Of a stretch of 64,000 bases of DNA, positions 17,325 through 25,580 are shown in pieces. Made by a program: the position numbers and the translations under genes. Source of the DNA: Treponema sp. OMZ 790. Lineage in GTDB: Bacteria; Spirochaetota; Spirochaetia; Treponematales; Treponemataceae. The stretch covers positions 1,922,001-1,986,000 of the forward strand of contig NZ_CP051201.1 in assembly GCF_024181285.1 (NCBI RefSeq), given 5' to 3'. Under the pieces are notes generated by a model. The model did not search any database. It worked only from the letters and a program-made list of their open reading frames with translations, and was not told the DNA's origin. Numbering within the stretch: the first letter of the stretch is position 1; each line of letters opens with the position of its first letter.

Positions 17325-17951
17325 CAAATATGTGTCATCAGCGACCACTTAGGCACACCGATTTTAGCTGCCGACGAACAAGGCAATAAAGTATGGGAAC
17401 GAGAGCTTGACATTTACAGCAGAGTACGTAAAGAAAAAGGCGAAAAGGGTTTTTGTTGTTTTTTATATCAAGGTCAATATCTTGATAACGAGACTAAATT
17501 AGCGTATAATAGGTACAGATACTACGCCCCAAGTACAGGCTCATACATAAGTCAAGACCCGATAGGGTTAGTTGGTGGAAATCCTACATTGTATGCTTTC
17601 GTAAAAAATGTAAATACGGAAGTGGATGTGTTTGGATTAAATTGTGAAAATAAAAAAGAAAGAGAAATTATTATAGATGATAAGATTAGACGTCAAATGG
17701 ATGAGAGAGGCTGGAGTGAAGAGGAAATACGATTGTTAGCCAGCTCAGATGCCACAGGGGCTTCTATAGATAGACGTAGCCCTAATAAAACTTCTGATGG
17801 ATTAGGAAGAAACGATACTGCTTCAGTTTTTGGAAATGATACAGCTTATATTGTAGTAAATGACAGAACAAATGAAGTTGTACAAATTAGTGATAAAAAT
17901 GATACAAATTGGATTGCAGACAGCAGAATAAATTGGTTTGATAAATCTTAG
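17325..17951 (+). pseudogene. Orphan RHS tip with colicin E5-like RNase domain
   Basis: An open frame without a proper start: RHS core ([74 protein letters not shown]) followed by a toxin of about 95 residues. The toxin has MDERGWSEEEI, GASIDRRSPNKTSDGLGRND and VVNDRTNEVVQISDKNDTNW, which is the pattern of colicin E5-type C-terminal ribonucleases. Colicin E5 cuts the anticodon of Tyr, His, Asn and Asp tRNAs. A TTG in frame at 17589, ten bases after GGTGG, could start a 120-residue toxin alone. The internal promoter TTGATA-N17-TATAAT lies at 17482-17510. The toxin domain itself looks full length. Confidence 0.75.
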
Positions 17952-17953
17952 AT

Positions 17954-18292
17954 ATGAATACAAAAGTTGATAGAAATAAGCGATATGAAAATTTTATACT
18001 GTTTTTTGAGTTAGATGGTAATAGTATTATGAAACTATCATCTTTAGCTGCTATTGATGTTTGTAAAGAATGTTTTCGTAGAGAAATGTATGTTTGGAGA
18101 ATAGAAGGAGGCGTTTGGCATAATCCTGGTTTTGAAGCCCGAATTGATTGTATTTGGGACAGCTATTTTGACCCTAAAAGTAATTCCAACCCTTCCATAG
18201 AAGATAATAATAGATTAGCAGAAGAGTTTGTAAAAGAGGAAATGGTAAATCATGATGTTTTTATTGTAACGATTTATGAAGAAAATAAATAA
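17954..18292 (+). CDS. Probable immunity protein for the colicin E5-like tip
   Basis: A 112-residue acidic protein starting two bases after the toxin stop, the standard place for the cognate immunity gene. It has no signal peptide. Family not recognised; a tryptophan- and cysteine-rich middle (MYVWRIEGGVWHNPGF, about 48-63) is distinctive. It would have to act in the cytosol against a tRNA nuclease. The assignment rests on position. Confidence 0.6.
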   Translation: MNTKVDRNKRYENFILFFELDGNSIMKLSSLAAIDVCKECFRREMYVWRIEGGVWHNPGFEARIDCIWDSYFDPKSNSNPSIEDNNRLAEEFVKEEMVNHDVFIVTIYEENK

Positions 18293-18324
18293 CCATTTAG
18301 GTATTTGAGGACTTTTTCACCTAT

Positions 18325-18803
18325 TCCGTTATCAAGGTCAATACCTTGATACAGAAACTGAATTAGCGTATAATAGGTACAGATATTACGACCCAAGTAC
18401 AGGCATATACATAAGCCAAGACCCGATAGGGTTAGCGGGCGGTAATCCTACACTATATGGGTATGTGAAAGACCCGAATACTTGGGTTGATGTGTTTGGG
18501 TTGGATTGTAGTAATAATAAACGTTATACAGAAGACCAGCAGGCATTAGTTGATTTAGTTAATGAGCAATTGTCTATAAATCAAGCTATAACTGGCAGAA
18601 GAACTTTAACTAATGAACAAGCTAATATAGTATTAGAATTAGGAAGGGAGGTAAATTCAACCGCTTCTAATCCTTATAAAGTATTAGACCATAGATTTGA
18701 TAGTGGAAATAATCCACTGCCAGGTCACTATAGGAATGAAGGACAAACGGGTCATATTCATATAGCTAATGCAGGAAAAGGTCATGTAGGCGTAGATAAT
18801 TAG
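18325..18803 (+). pseudogene. Orphan RHS tip with unrecognised HxH toxin domain
   Basis: Open frame from a truncated RHS core ([48 protein letters not shown]) into a tip of about 100 residues. The tip ends [26 protein letters not shown]. The closely spaced histidines (GHY, GHIHI, KGH) could form a nuclease centre, but I do not recognise the family. A GTG at 18465 (GYV of the core) is the first possible start. Internal promoter TTGATA-N17-TATAAT at 18346-18374. Confidence 0.65.
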
Positions 18804-18813
18804 ATAAACAAAT

Positions 18814-19332
18814 ATGAAATGGTTTACAATAACTAATAATCCACACAATAATTATTGTGGCTTTGACCGAAGTTATTCTGCGTGGAAAGATGAAAAATAT
18901 TATAAGTTTAATATTATTCAAGATTACTTAGTTGAGGATAATAATAGTAAAGAACTTATTAATTACTATCATTCCAACAAACTCAATTTAAAGAAAAATA
19001 AATTAATTTGTATAAGTAATGAAGAATTTGAAAATGATAATTTTAACTTTATAGGTTTTGACTGTGGCTATTTTCAGGATGTGCAAGATGGCTTTTATAT
19101 AGGTTTTTCCTCAATAGCGAATGAAGTTGTCAGAATGAATAATGAATTCTGTCACAGATACAGCAAATATTTAAATAGATATCTTTTATTTCAAAATATT
19201 GAAGATGCTGTACTGTATAGAAACGAAAGGGATAATATCTTATTAGAAAATAAATACCATCTTGAAGATGCTTTTGAAGATTTTACAATTATGTATATTT
19301 ACTTGTATAATAGCGAATTTGATATATTATAA
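18814..19332 (+). CDS. Probable immunity protein, family unknown
   Basis: A 172-residue soluble protein, asparagine- and tyrosine-rich and very AT-rich, starting ten bases after the HxH tip. No family recognised. Its place directly after a toxin tip suggests that it is the cognate immunity protein. Confidence 0.5.
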   Translation: MKWFTITNNPHNNYCGFDRSYSAWKDEKYYKFNIIQDYLVEDNNSKELINYYHSNKLNLKKNKLICISNEEFENDNFNFIGFDCGYFQDVQDGFYIGFSSIANEVVRMNNEFCHRYSKYLNRYLLFQNIEDAVLYRNERDNILLENKYHLEDAFEDFTIMYIYLYNSEFDIL

Positions 19333-19355
19333 ATTAATGCTTTAAAGCCCCTTGA

Positions 19356-19610
19356 AATCTTAGTTTTACTTCTTTAGGATTTTATAATAACCAATCTACA
19401 GATCCCAGCTTATTTTTAGAACCTTACTTTGGATTATTTCCTTGGGACGGATATTATAAAGATGATTATGTTGAGAGCGAATTATTGCCTAATACGAAAA
19501 TTAGAGATGATATTAAATTTTTAAAAGATTTTTCTACGGAAGAACTTAAAAAAATGCTCCCAGCTAATAGCCCAAAACTTATGCAAAGATTAAAAGAAGA
19601 AATGATATAA
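19356..19610 (+). pseudogene. 3' fragment of a lost immunity-type gene
   Basis: An open frame of 84 codons without a start, reading LFLEPYFGLFPWDGYYKDDY and ending LMQRLKEEMI. It looks like the C-terminal half of a small soluble protein whose 5' part was lost when cassettes were joined. Family unknown. Confidence 0.45.
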
Positions 19611-19650
19611 TGCCAGAGGCTTAAAGAAAAGAAACCAAAGAAAACTCTAA

Positions 19651-20154
19651 CTTTGTACCGCTGAATTAGAGGGACTTTACTATAACCGGTACAGGTGGTA
19701 TAATTCGAACACAGGCACATACATAAGTCAAGACCCGATAGGGCTGGCGGGGAATAACCCAACATTGTATGGGTATGTCCACGACCCGAATAGTTGGGGT
19801 GATGTGTTTGGGTTGGATTTGCATCATTTAATACCTAATGCAATAGCCAAAAAATATAACTTGAATAACAGAACAATTCCTGGATATGTTCAAAATAGAA
19901 ATAAAAAAGGAATAGATAAATCCAATTTGATAAAACTAGATAAACCTTTTCACGGAAATCACCCTGCGTATAATCAGTATGTAGATTCTCAGATTATGGC
20001 AATGGGTGATAATATTACAGCAGATTCTCTTCATGCTCTACAAGATAGATTAAGAAAAGAGATAAAAGACTACGAGGATAAATACAATAAAGAAAAAGAC
20101 GATAGTAAAAAAGAAAACCTAAACAATGTTTATAAGAAAAAGTGTCCAAAATAG
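19651..20154 (+). pseudogene. Orphan RHS tip with AHH-like HNH nuclease domain
   Basis: Truncated RHS core ([47 protein letters not shown]) joined to LHHLIPNAIAKKYNL, then GIDKSNLIKL and HGNHPAYNQYVDSQI. This arrangement of His-His, Asn-Leu and HGxHPxYN is that of the AHH/LHH branch of HNH/endonuclease VII toxins, which cut DNA. The end is a lysine-rich tail. It differs from the other cassettes in lacking the TTGATA element. A TTG at 19765 is the first plausible start. Confidence 0.72.
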
Positions 20155-20161
20155 GTAAAAT

Positions 20162-20908
20162 ATGAAATATTATAGAGTAACAAGAACGTATGACCCTTTT
20201 ATTATTGGAGTAAATGATGCTTCTGCACAGGTAGAAATAAGTAAAAAAAAAGACAAGTATTCATTTGAAAATAAAGAATCTGAGACTTATTTTTACAATT
20301 ACGTAGATAAATTTGCTTTTGGGAAACAAGATTATTCACAACTGCTCACACTAAATAATTATCAAGTAATTGAGAACAAAAACATAAAAAACGTAACTCT
20401 TTTTAAAACCAAAAAACGGGTTAAAAACGTTGATGTAATGAGCTATCAAATTCATTATAATTGCTTTGATTTTGTATTTTCTCAAAAGTTAATCAATATC
20501 ATAGACAAATATAAACTACCTATTCATAATAGAATACCTGTAACAATTGATGAGTTTGACGGAACATTCTTTTTAGTCGGTTTTCCAAAAGTTTCTGAAA
20601 AAGATTACGATTTTGAAAAAACAACATTTTATGACGATTATCTTAATCAAGAATATAGATTTAATGATATAAATGAATATAAGAATCACCCTCAATATTT
20701 TTTGCTACAACATAGACACATTGTGTTAAAATCAAATTACGAATATGATATTTTGGCAAAGTCGTATTTGTATTTCTCTGAAAGGTTAATTAACGAGATA
20801 GAACAAAATAATATTTCAGCATTGATTGTTGATAAACGATTTTCACTTGAAACACCGCGCCATATATGTACAACGATTTATTGGAATGAAATCAGAAGTA
20901 GGTATTAA
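20162..20908 (+). CDS. Probable immunity protein for the AHH-like tip
   Basis: A 248-residue soluble protein starting seven bases after the AHH-like tip. Two stretches resemble each other in outline (FSQKLINIIDKYKLP and FSERLINEIEQNNIS, about residues 103 and 218), suggesting a two-domain protein with an FS(x)KLIN-helix in each half. I do not recognise the family with confidence. By position it is the cognate immunity protein. Confidence 0.55.
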   Translation: MKYYRVTRTYDPFIIGVNDASAQVEISKKKDKYSFENKESETYFYNYVDKFAFGKQDYSQLLTLNNYQVIENKNIKNVTLFKTKKRVKNVDVMSYQIHYNCFDFVFSQKLINIIDKYKLPIHNRIPVTIDEFDGTFFLVGFPKVSEKDYDFEKTTFYDDYLNQEYRFNDINEYKNHPQYFLLQHRHIVLKSNYEYDILAKSYLYFSERLINEIEQNNISALIVDKRFSLETPRHICTTIYWNEIRSRY

Positions 20909-20981
20909 CCCGACAACAGGTAAAATTATATCTGTTAATCCGACTTCAACTAAAAAGGCAAGAAGATTATGCAAAGAGTAA
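20898..20981 (+). pseudogene. Tail of a deleted toxin tip
   Basis: Reads VGINPTTGKIISVNPTSTKKARRLCKE and a stop. PTTGKIxxVxPTSxKKAxRL is a common ending of small RNase-type polymorphic toxins. Its stop overlaps the following gene, whose ATG (20969) lies inside it. Confidence 0.45.
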
Positions 20982-21214
20982 AATTAACAACAAAGCAATA
21001 TTGTTTTTTGCAAGATTTGACAAAACAATCTATAATTACAAACGTTTTCTATAAGGACAATCGTGCAGTCATTATTGAGTTATCTGAACACGATATGGAT
21101 AAAATAAGAGATTTAGCATTAGATTATCTTGATATATATGGTTTTAATAAAGATTATGAACTTACAGAAACAGGAAAATTGGCGGAGGAACTGGTCGACA
21201 AATTGTATATTTAG
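20969..21214 (+). CDS. Small probable immunity protein
   Basis: An 81-residue helical, soluble protein. It overlaps the tail of a deleted toxin by 13 bases, the arrangement of a toxin/immunity pair whose toxin has been removed. Family not recognised. Confidence 0.5.
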   Translation: MQRVKLTTKQYCFLQDLTKQSIITNVFYKDNRAVIIELSEHDMDKIRDLALDYLDIYGFNKDYELTETGKLAEELVDKLYI

Positions 21215-21529
21215 TACCTTACGACGTGGGTGTTCGAAGGCTTTACCCCGACGGCAAAGCTTGTAAACGGTAAATCGTACAGTATTATAAGTGATTACTT
21301 GGGAACGCCTTTACAGGCAATAGACAGCGAAGGAAAACTAATTTGGGAACGAGAGCTTGATATTTACGGTAGAGTACGTAAAGAAAAAGGCGAAAAAGGG
21401 TTCTGTAATTTCCTGTATCAAGGTCAATACCTTGATATTGAGACTGAATTAGCATATAATAGATACAGGTATTACGACCCAAGTACAGGCACATACATAA
21501 GCCCAGCACCGATATGTCCTGCAATATAA
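21215..21529 (+). pseudogene. RHS core remnant, the longest in the window
   Basis: Reads [70 protein letters not shown] and YDPSTGTYISPAP then a stop. It extends further into the core than the others, back to the phrase before ISDYLGTP. The toxin is gone. A GTG at 21230 is the first possible start. Internal promoter TTGATA-N17-TATAAT at 21432-21460, about 80 bases before the next gene. Confidence 0.75.
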
Positions 21530-21539
21530 ATTTGATATT

Positions 21540-22154
21540 ATGGTTAAAAAATTTCGTTATTTTTCTTTTAGTTATATTTATTTGTCTATAAATGAAATAG
21601 AGAGTATTTTAGCGTCTCTTTATAGAGAAAAAATATCGGCACATAAATACCTTATGTATAAAAATAAATTCAATACCGATTTGTTTTACATAGAAACTCC
21701 GTTAAAAGGAGGAAGGCATCTTTGGAAAGCTGCTTTTTATACTCCTAAAATTATTAATAAACCGGATAATGTAGTTATGTTTACCAATCTGGAAGATGGA
21801 GGGATTACATTGGCTAATCGGATAGCCATAGAAGGTAAATCGTCTCATATTACTTTTTCCGTATCGAATATTGATGAAGGAAAGAATTCATTTACTTATA
21901 GAGATTATCAAAGACAAGAACGTGTAGTAATGACTTTAAAAGATAATGGGAAATGGATATTTTTTGAAAGGGGGAGTAAGTTATGGTTTGAAAATGAATT
22001 ATTTTACAAAAAAAGGAAAATTACCGAAAGATTTAATTCAAAAATATTATTAGAATATTGTAATACTATCGGATTGGATATTATTAACATTGATTTTTGG
22101 GAATCAAACAACGACGCATTGTTTTTAGAAGAATTAGATAAAAATCGGGATTGA
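21540..22154 (+). CDS. Immunity-type protein, family unknown
   Basis: A 204-residue soluble protein with mixed alpha/beta character, rich in Lys, Asn and Phe. It follows an RHS remnant that carries a promoter but no toxin. No family recognised. Orphan immunity is the simplest reading, from context only. Confidence 0.5.
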   Translation: MVKKFRYFSFSYIYLSINEIESILASLYREKISAHKYLMYKNKFNTDLFYIETPLKGGRHLWKAAFYTPKIINKPDNVVMFTNLEDGGITLANRIAIEGKSSHITFSVSNIDEGKNSFTYRDYQRQERVVMTLKDNGKWIFFERGSKLWFENELFYKKRKITERFNSKILLEYCNTIGLDIINIDFWESNNDALFLEELDKNRD

Positions 22155-22188
22155 TTTAAGAGCTTAAAAACGTTGAAAGGCGGCACTA

Positions 22189-22296
22189 TGGATACAAGGT
22201 TTAATAAAAATAGAAAAGAAACAGATGTAGTAAAAGAAGCTGAAAAAAGAGAGGCAGCGGAAGTTTGCGAATGCTGTAAAATGGTATTAGAATAAT
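22189..22296 (+). pseudogene. Short toxin-like fragment with a CxxC motif
   Basis: A 35-codon frame ending in a VCECCKMVLE-type tail after KREAAE. Lysine/glutamate-rich helix plus CxxC resembles the start of HNH-type toxin domains; the rest of such a domain is missing. Low weight. Confidence 0.3.
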
Positions 22297-22323
22297 TAAG
22301 TATAACGGATAAAAATAAGAGTT

Positions 22324-22779
22324 ATGGAAACAAATAAATTGAACGATTTGATAGAAAAAATAGATAAATATTGGAGAGAATATATAGGGTGTGATATTTC
22401 TTTTATGAAGAAAGAAATATCATTTATATCGGAATTTTTTCCTTTAATCGATTTAGATATTTTACCTATTTCCCAAGATGATATTGACGCTCAATTGAAA
22501 AACATAAAAGGAGACAATAATACATTCTTTAAAATATCTGAAAAATTAAATAACGAAGTATTTAGCTCCATAAGAGAGTACAAAAAGTTAACAGAGATGA
22601 GTACTCGTGAGGCAAGTTTTAGAAATTTATTATCTTGTTTCTTTATAACCGATTTTGAACCTGGCGATTTGATAATAGAATATGCTTCTTATGATTTACT
22701 TAAATTAGGTATTTCAGAAGAATTTATAATAGAAAAATTATATAAATATTTTGGCAATATAATAAATTTTAATACATAA
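22324..22779 (+). CDS. Immunity-type protein, family unknown
   Basis: A 151-residue acidic, largely helical soluble protein with no signal peptide. It follows the CxxC fragment by 27 bases, so it may be the partner of a deleted HNH-type toxin. No family recognised. Confidence 0.45.
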   Translation: METNKLNDLIEKIDKYWREYIGCDISFMKKEISFISEFFPLIDLDILPISQDDIDAQLKNIKGDNNTFFKISEKLNNEVFSSIREYKKLTEMSTREASFRNLLSCFFITDFEPGDLIIEYASYDLLKLGISEEFIIEKLYKYFGNIINFNT

Positions 22780-22869
22780 GCTAAGACCCGATAGGGCTGG
22801 CGGGAAATAATGCTACACTGTATGCAACAACAGTCAAAAAAAGTAAAAAGAGGAAAACAGGTTGTAAAT
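22773..22869 (+). pseudogene. Degenerate RHS scar
   Basis: Reads YIS, a stop in place of Gln, DPIGLAGNNATLYATT and then unrelated residues. The conserved block has taken a CAA to TAA change, so it can no longer be read through. Confidence 0.6.
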
Positions 22870-23427
22870 ATGGATAATGCAATAATACATCAAAGAATAG
22901 AATCTTTAAATGACAGAGAAAGAGTACTTTTTGCTTTCTCAATGGCTGAACGAATGATGCCTTTATATTATGACTTGTGCAATAATCATACAGAAGTATA
23001 TAATTTCAGCCATTATAAAGAATTGGAAAATCTTTTGTCCAAAGGATTCCATTATGTTAGTAGTGAAGAAAAAATAGATCCTTTAATTATTCAAAAAATA
23101 ATAGATAATTGTGTTTTCATACTAACTCCTGATATGGAAGAAATAGCTACTATTATATCTGATTTGTCTCAAAAACCTCCTTTGTGTGTTGCCTATGGTT
23201 TTGATTATATGATAAATAAAGACATTGATAGTATCAATTATTGTAGCGATATGCCTTTTCAATGTTTTTATATTTGCTATGAATTGGAAGAAAATTACAA
23301 TTCAATTATTGCCGGAGAAATTGAAATGCAAAAAATATTATTAGAAAAAATATTTTCAAGTGAAAGGTTGGAAAGTATAAGAGATTTCAATAAAAATAAT
23401 CGGATAATTAATTTAAAAAGCTCATAA
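22870..23427 (+). CDS. DUF416-like immunity protein
   Basis: A 185-residue helical protein. RVLFAFSMAERMMPLYYD (about 15-32) matches the opening of the DUF416 (YjaG) family, which has xLAFALSLAERMLPxY, followed by a helix like HYKELENLLSKGF; DMEEI later matches the conserved acidic site. DUF416 members occur as immunity proteins beside polymorphic toxins. I chose ATG 22870, with AGAGG upstream, rather than the upstream ATG at 22810, which lies inside the RHS scar. Confidence 0.55.
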   Translation: MDNAIIHQRIESLNDRERVLFAFSMAERMMPLYYDLCNNHTEVYNFSHYKELENLLSKGFHYVSSEEKIDPLIIQKIIDNCVFILTPDMEEIATIISDLSQKPPLCVAYGFDYMINKDIDSINYCSDMPFQCFYICYELEENYNSIIAGEIEMQKILLEKIFSSERLESIRDFNKNNRIINLKSS

Positions 23428-23531
23428 CATTTCAGATATGTTATTACAATTCGGGGACGGGCGTTAACCATTTGCGGCAAAGTCCGTAAGCCTTGGAGGC
23501 GAAAGAACAAATTGCATAATAGGAGATTTAA
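23428..23531 (+). other. Cassette junction with ribosome-binding site
   Basis: About 100 bases without a gene, holding a remnant that reads GRALTICGKVRKPWRR in one frame and an AGGAG site (about 23520) for the next gene. Confidence 0.35.
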
Positions 23532-24215
23532 ATGAACAAAAATATTGACATTAAAACATTTCGCAAGTTGTTTGCAGAGAAAGTGTTGGAACAAATAGGC
23601 AATGAAGGCTTTGTGTATAAATCAAGCCGAGAACTGTTTATAAAAACCGAAGGGAAACATCAATTTTTTATCTTTGTATATATGTACAAACGAAGTACTT
23701 TCATAGAGATACAAACACAAATATATTACGGGGATAAATCAATGAATAAGGAATTAAAAAAACTTGGAATAAAGCCTGATAACGAAGAATTGTGCGGAGG
23801 AAATATCGATTATATTTCGGAAAGCTATTTTAACAAAAAATTTACTGAAAAATATAATAATTTAATATTTATGCTTAATGAAGCCCCTAATTGCGTTATA
23901 AAAACTTGGCTTGAATATTATGAAAGCATTATGAAGCCGTTTTTTGAGGATTGTTTAGACCCCCAAAAGCTACATAACATAATAAACAGGAAAATTGAAT
24001 CCGCAGGATTTGCGGTTACCTACGCTACTCGTATAGAGAAATTCTATTTTGTTGCTAAAAATGCGGGGTTACAAGGAGATGAATTGCAAGAATTAATAGA
24101 TCGATATGAGGATATAGTAATTGAAAGAAAATCGGAAACTGATTACACCCTTGAATATCATAATACCTTTTATGTATTAAAAGAAAAATTATTTGATAAA
24201 AAAATTGAAAAATAA
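23532..24215 (+). CDS. Immunity-type protein, possibly DUF4304-like
   Basis: A 227-residue soluble protein. The opening (FRKLFAEKVLEQIGNEGFVYKS in outline) and following beta strands with HQFFIFVYM resemble DUF4304-type proteins, which occur near toxin cassettes; the match is weak. It has a good AGGAG ribosome-binding site and is the last gene of the right array. Confidence 0.45.
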   Translation: MNKNIDIKTFRKLFAEKVLEQIGNEGFVYKSSRELFIKTEGKHQFFIFVYMYKRSTFIEIQTQIYYGDKSMNKELKKLGIKPDNEELCGGNIDYISESYFNKKFTEKYNNLIFMLNEAPNCVIKTWLEYYESIMKPFFEDCLDPQKLHNIINRKIESAGFAVTYATRIEKFYFVAKNAGLQGDELQELIDRYEDIVIERKSETDYTLEYHNTFYVLKEKLFDKKIEK

Positions 24216-24288
24216 CGTCATTAACAATGGTTATCCCGGACATTATGGATGGGAATTTTTAGGTTATAAGCCGATAAGTAATTTATAA
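24216..24288 (+). pseudogene. Tail of a lost toxin tip
   Basis: Frame reading NGYPGHYGWEFLGYKPISNL and stop. GYPGHYGWEF looks like the end of a toxin domain, left without its start. Confidence 0.3.
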
Positions 24289-24329
24289 AAGAACGTTTGC
24301 AAGAAGAAAATATCAATCAGAATTAAAAC

Positions 24330-24356
24330 CCGCCTCAATCGAAGCGGATTTTTTTG
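24330..24356 (+). terminator. Terminator at the end of the right RHS array
   Basis: CCGC (24330-24333) pairs with GCGG (24344-24347) with additional inner pairs, followed by ATTTTTTT. Confidence 0.6.
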
Positions 24357-24464
24357 CTTTAAGGGGCAATCTTACTTGTGTTGCTCCTTTTTATTCAGAG
24401 TGCCGCTTTTCAGAATGTTCCGTATAAGGACGGGCTAATCGGTTTTGACTTTACGTCCGCTAAC

Positions 24465-24935
24465 TTAGGTCAAATCTTCAAACTTATAGGTTTCTTCAGC
24501 TGTGCTAAAATAATAATTATAGGTTTTAAAATTTTCAACACTTATTTCCTGCTTGGACGGACCGTAAGTAGTGGTAACGCGCCTATACAATATACCGGGG
24601 CGTGTTTTTGAAAAACTCGACTCTACAATATGAGTGCCGGGTGTAACATAAAAGCCTCTATTTAGTTTTTCCGTAAAGAACAAGGGATAATCCCCATCGA
24701 CGGAAATGATTGTAAGAGAATGAAAAGCTGCAGCAGCCATTTTAACTGTCGAGTTTGTTTTATTTATATAAACTTTTACCGCATTGGGGTTTTCTTTTAA
24801 CCATGTGCTTACGCGGTTTTTTTGCCCTTTCATTTTTAACAGTATAAAAACCATGTACACAATAAATAATATCGGTATGACAAAAAAATACCACGCTGTA
24901 CCCGCCGAGCCGAGAGTTTTTATAGTTTCTTCCAT
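24465..24935 (-). CDS. Small single-pass membrane protein, unknown
   Basis: A 156-residue protein with one N-terminal membrane helix (about 14-33: AWYFFVIPILFIVYMVFIL) and a cytosolic or periplasmic beta-rich domain with a conserved-looking GTHIVESSFSKTRPG and an end that mentions no known motif. It lies nine bases downstream of another small membrane protein in a two-gene leftward operon. Function not recognised. Confidence 0.65.
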   Translation of the reverse strand: MEETIKTLGSAGTAWYFFVIPILFIVYMVFILLKMKGQKNRVSTWLKENPNAVKVYINKTNSTVKMAAAAFHSLTIISVDGDYPLFFTEKLNRGFYVTPGTHIVESSFSKTRPGILYRRVTTTYGPSKQEISVENFKTYNYYFSTAEETYKFEDLT

Positions 24936-24944
24936 TTTTTTCTC

Positions 24945-25415
24945 CTAGTTTGATTTATCCTGTTCTTTTTCTATTTTGGTAACCGAATCGCCAATATTTA
25001 AATCTTCAAGCATTTTTTCAAATTGGTAGCGGCCTAAAAGTTCACAGTCCACCTTTTTTTCCTGCCCGCCGTTTTGCGTGATGTACAAAAAACAGGATGT
25101 GCTTATCGCCATGCCCCCGCTTCGGGGAACTTGTGTTATAATTTCGGCTCTAAGAGAAATTTCATCGCGGTTAAACGTAGTACTTGTTTTGCCCTGCTTT
25201 ACAGTCAGTGTACTGTCGCTTACTTCGATAGAAATAATATTTCCTATAATTACAAGCCATGCATAGGCTGCAAGCACAGCAAGGAAAACAACGGCAGCAA
25301 GCAGAGTATTTTTTAATACAAACTCCGTTATCAGCGCAATAAAAAATGCAGCCGCCAAACCATAAAGACAATTTAATAAAATCCGATGTACTTTTGTTTT
25401 ATATATCCTTTTCAT
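24945..25415 (-). CDS. Small two-helix membrane protein, unknown
   Basis: A 156-residue protein with two hydrophobic helices at about 12-55 and a C-terminal soluble domain that resembles a PH-like (bPH) fold in outline: IEVSDSTLTVKQGKTSTTF and a strand-rich region. I set the start at ATG 25415. An upstream in-frame extension to 25589 would read through the promoter and into pcrA, so it is not used. There is no ribosome-binding site; the promoter -10 element ends six bases from the ATG. Confidence 0.7.
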   Translation of the reverse strand: MKRIYKTKVHRILLNCLYGLAAAFFIALITEFVLKNTLLAAVVFLAVLAAYAWLVIIGNIISIEVSDSTLTVKQGKTSTTFNRDEISLRAEIITQVPRSGGMAISTSCFLYITQNGGQEKKVDCELLGRYQFEKMLEDLNIGDSVTKIEKEQDKSN

Positions 25416-25421
25416 AAAAAT

Positions 25422-25450
25422 AGTATAGCATGTTTTATTTACGGTGTCAA
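25422..25450 (-). promoter_or_regulatory. Promoter placed for a leaderless start
   Basis: On the minus strand TTGACA (25450-25445), 17 bases, TATACT (25427-25422), then six bases to the ATG at 25415. Confidence 0.75.
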
Positions 25451-25491
25451 GATATTTTTTAAAATTATAAAAAAGCCTCCAAATCTTTCCC

Positions 25492-25520
25492 TTGTACAAT
25501 CCATAAAAACGTGCTACAAT
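25492..25520 (+). promoter_or_regulatory. Promoter of the UvrD/PcrA helicase gene
   Basis: TTGTAC (25492-25497), 17 bases, TACAAT (25515-25520). Confidence 0.7.
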
Positions 25521-25580
25521 GCAAAGCCTTAAATAACCTTCGCTTAGCTGAAAGGTTTTTGATTTTTTTGGAGGATTGTT

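Noticed and set aside
22773..22790. TGA/TAA read-through (selenocysteine or suppression) in the RHS scars
   Set aside because: The stop is TAA in a degenerate remnant, and no structure typical of selenocysteine insertion follows.
1..24290. CRISPR array or insertion sequence as the source of the repeats
   Set aside because: The repeats are coding RHS cores at irregular distances with no short regular spacers; no transposase or terminal repeats were seen.
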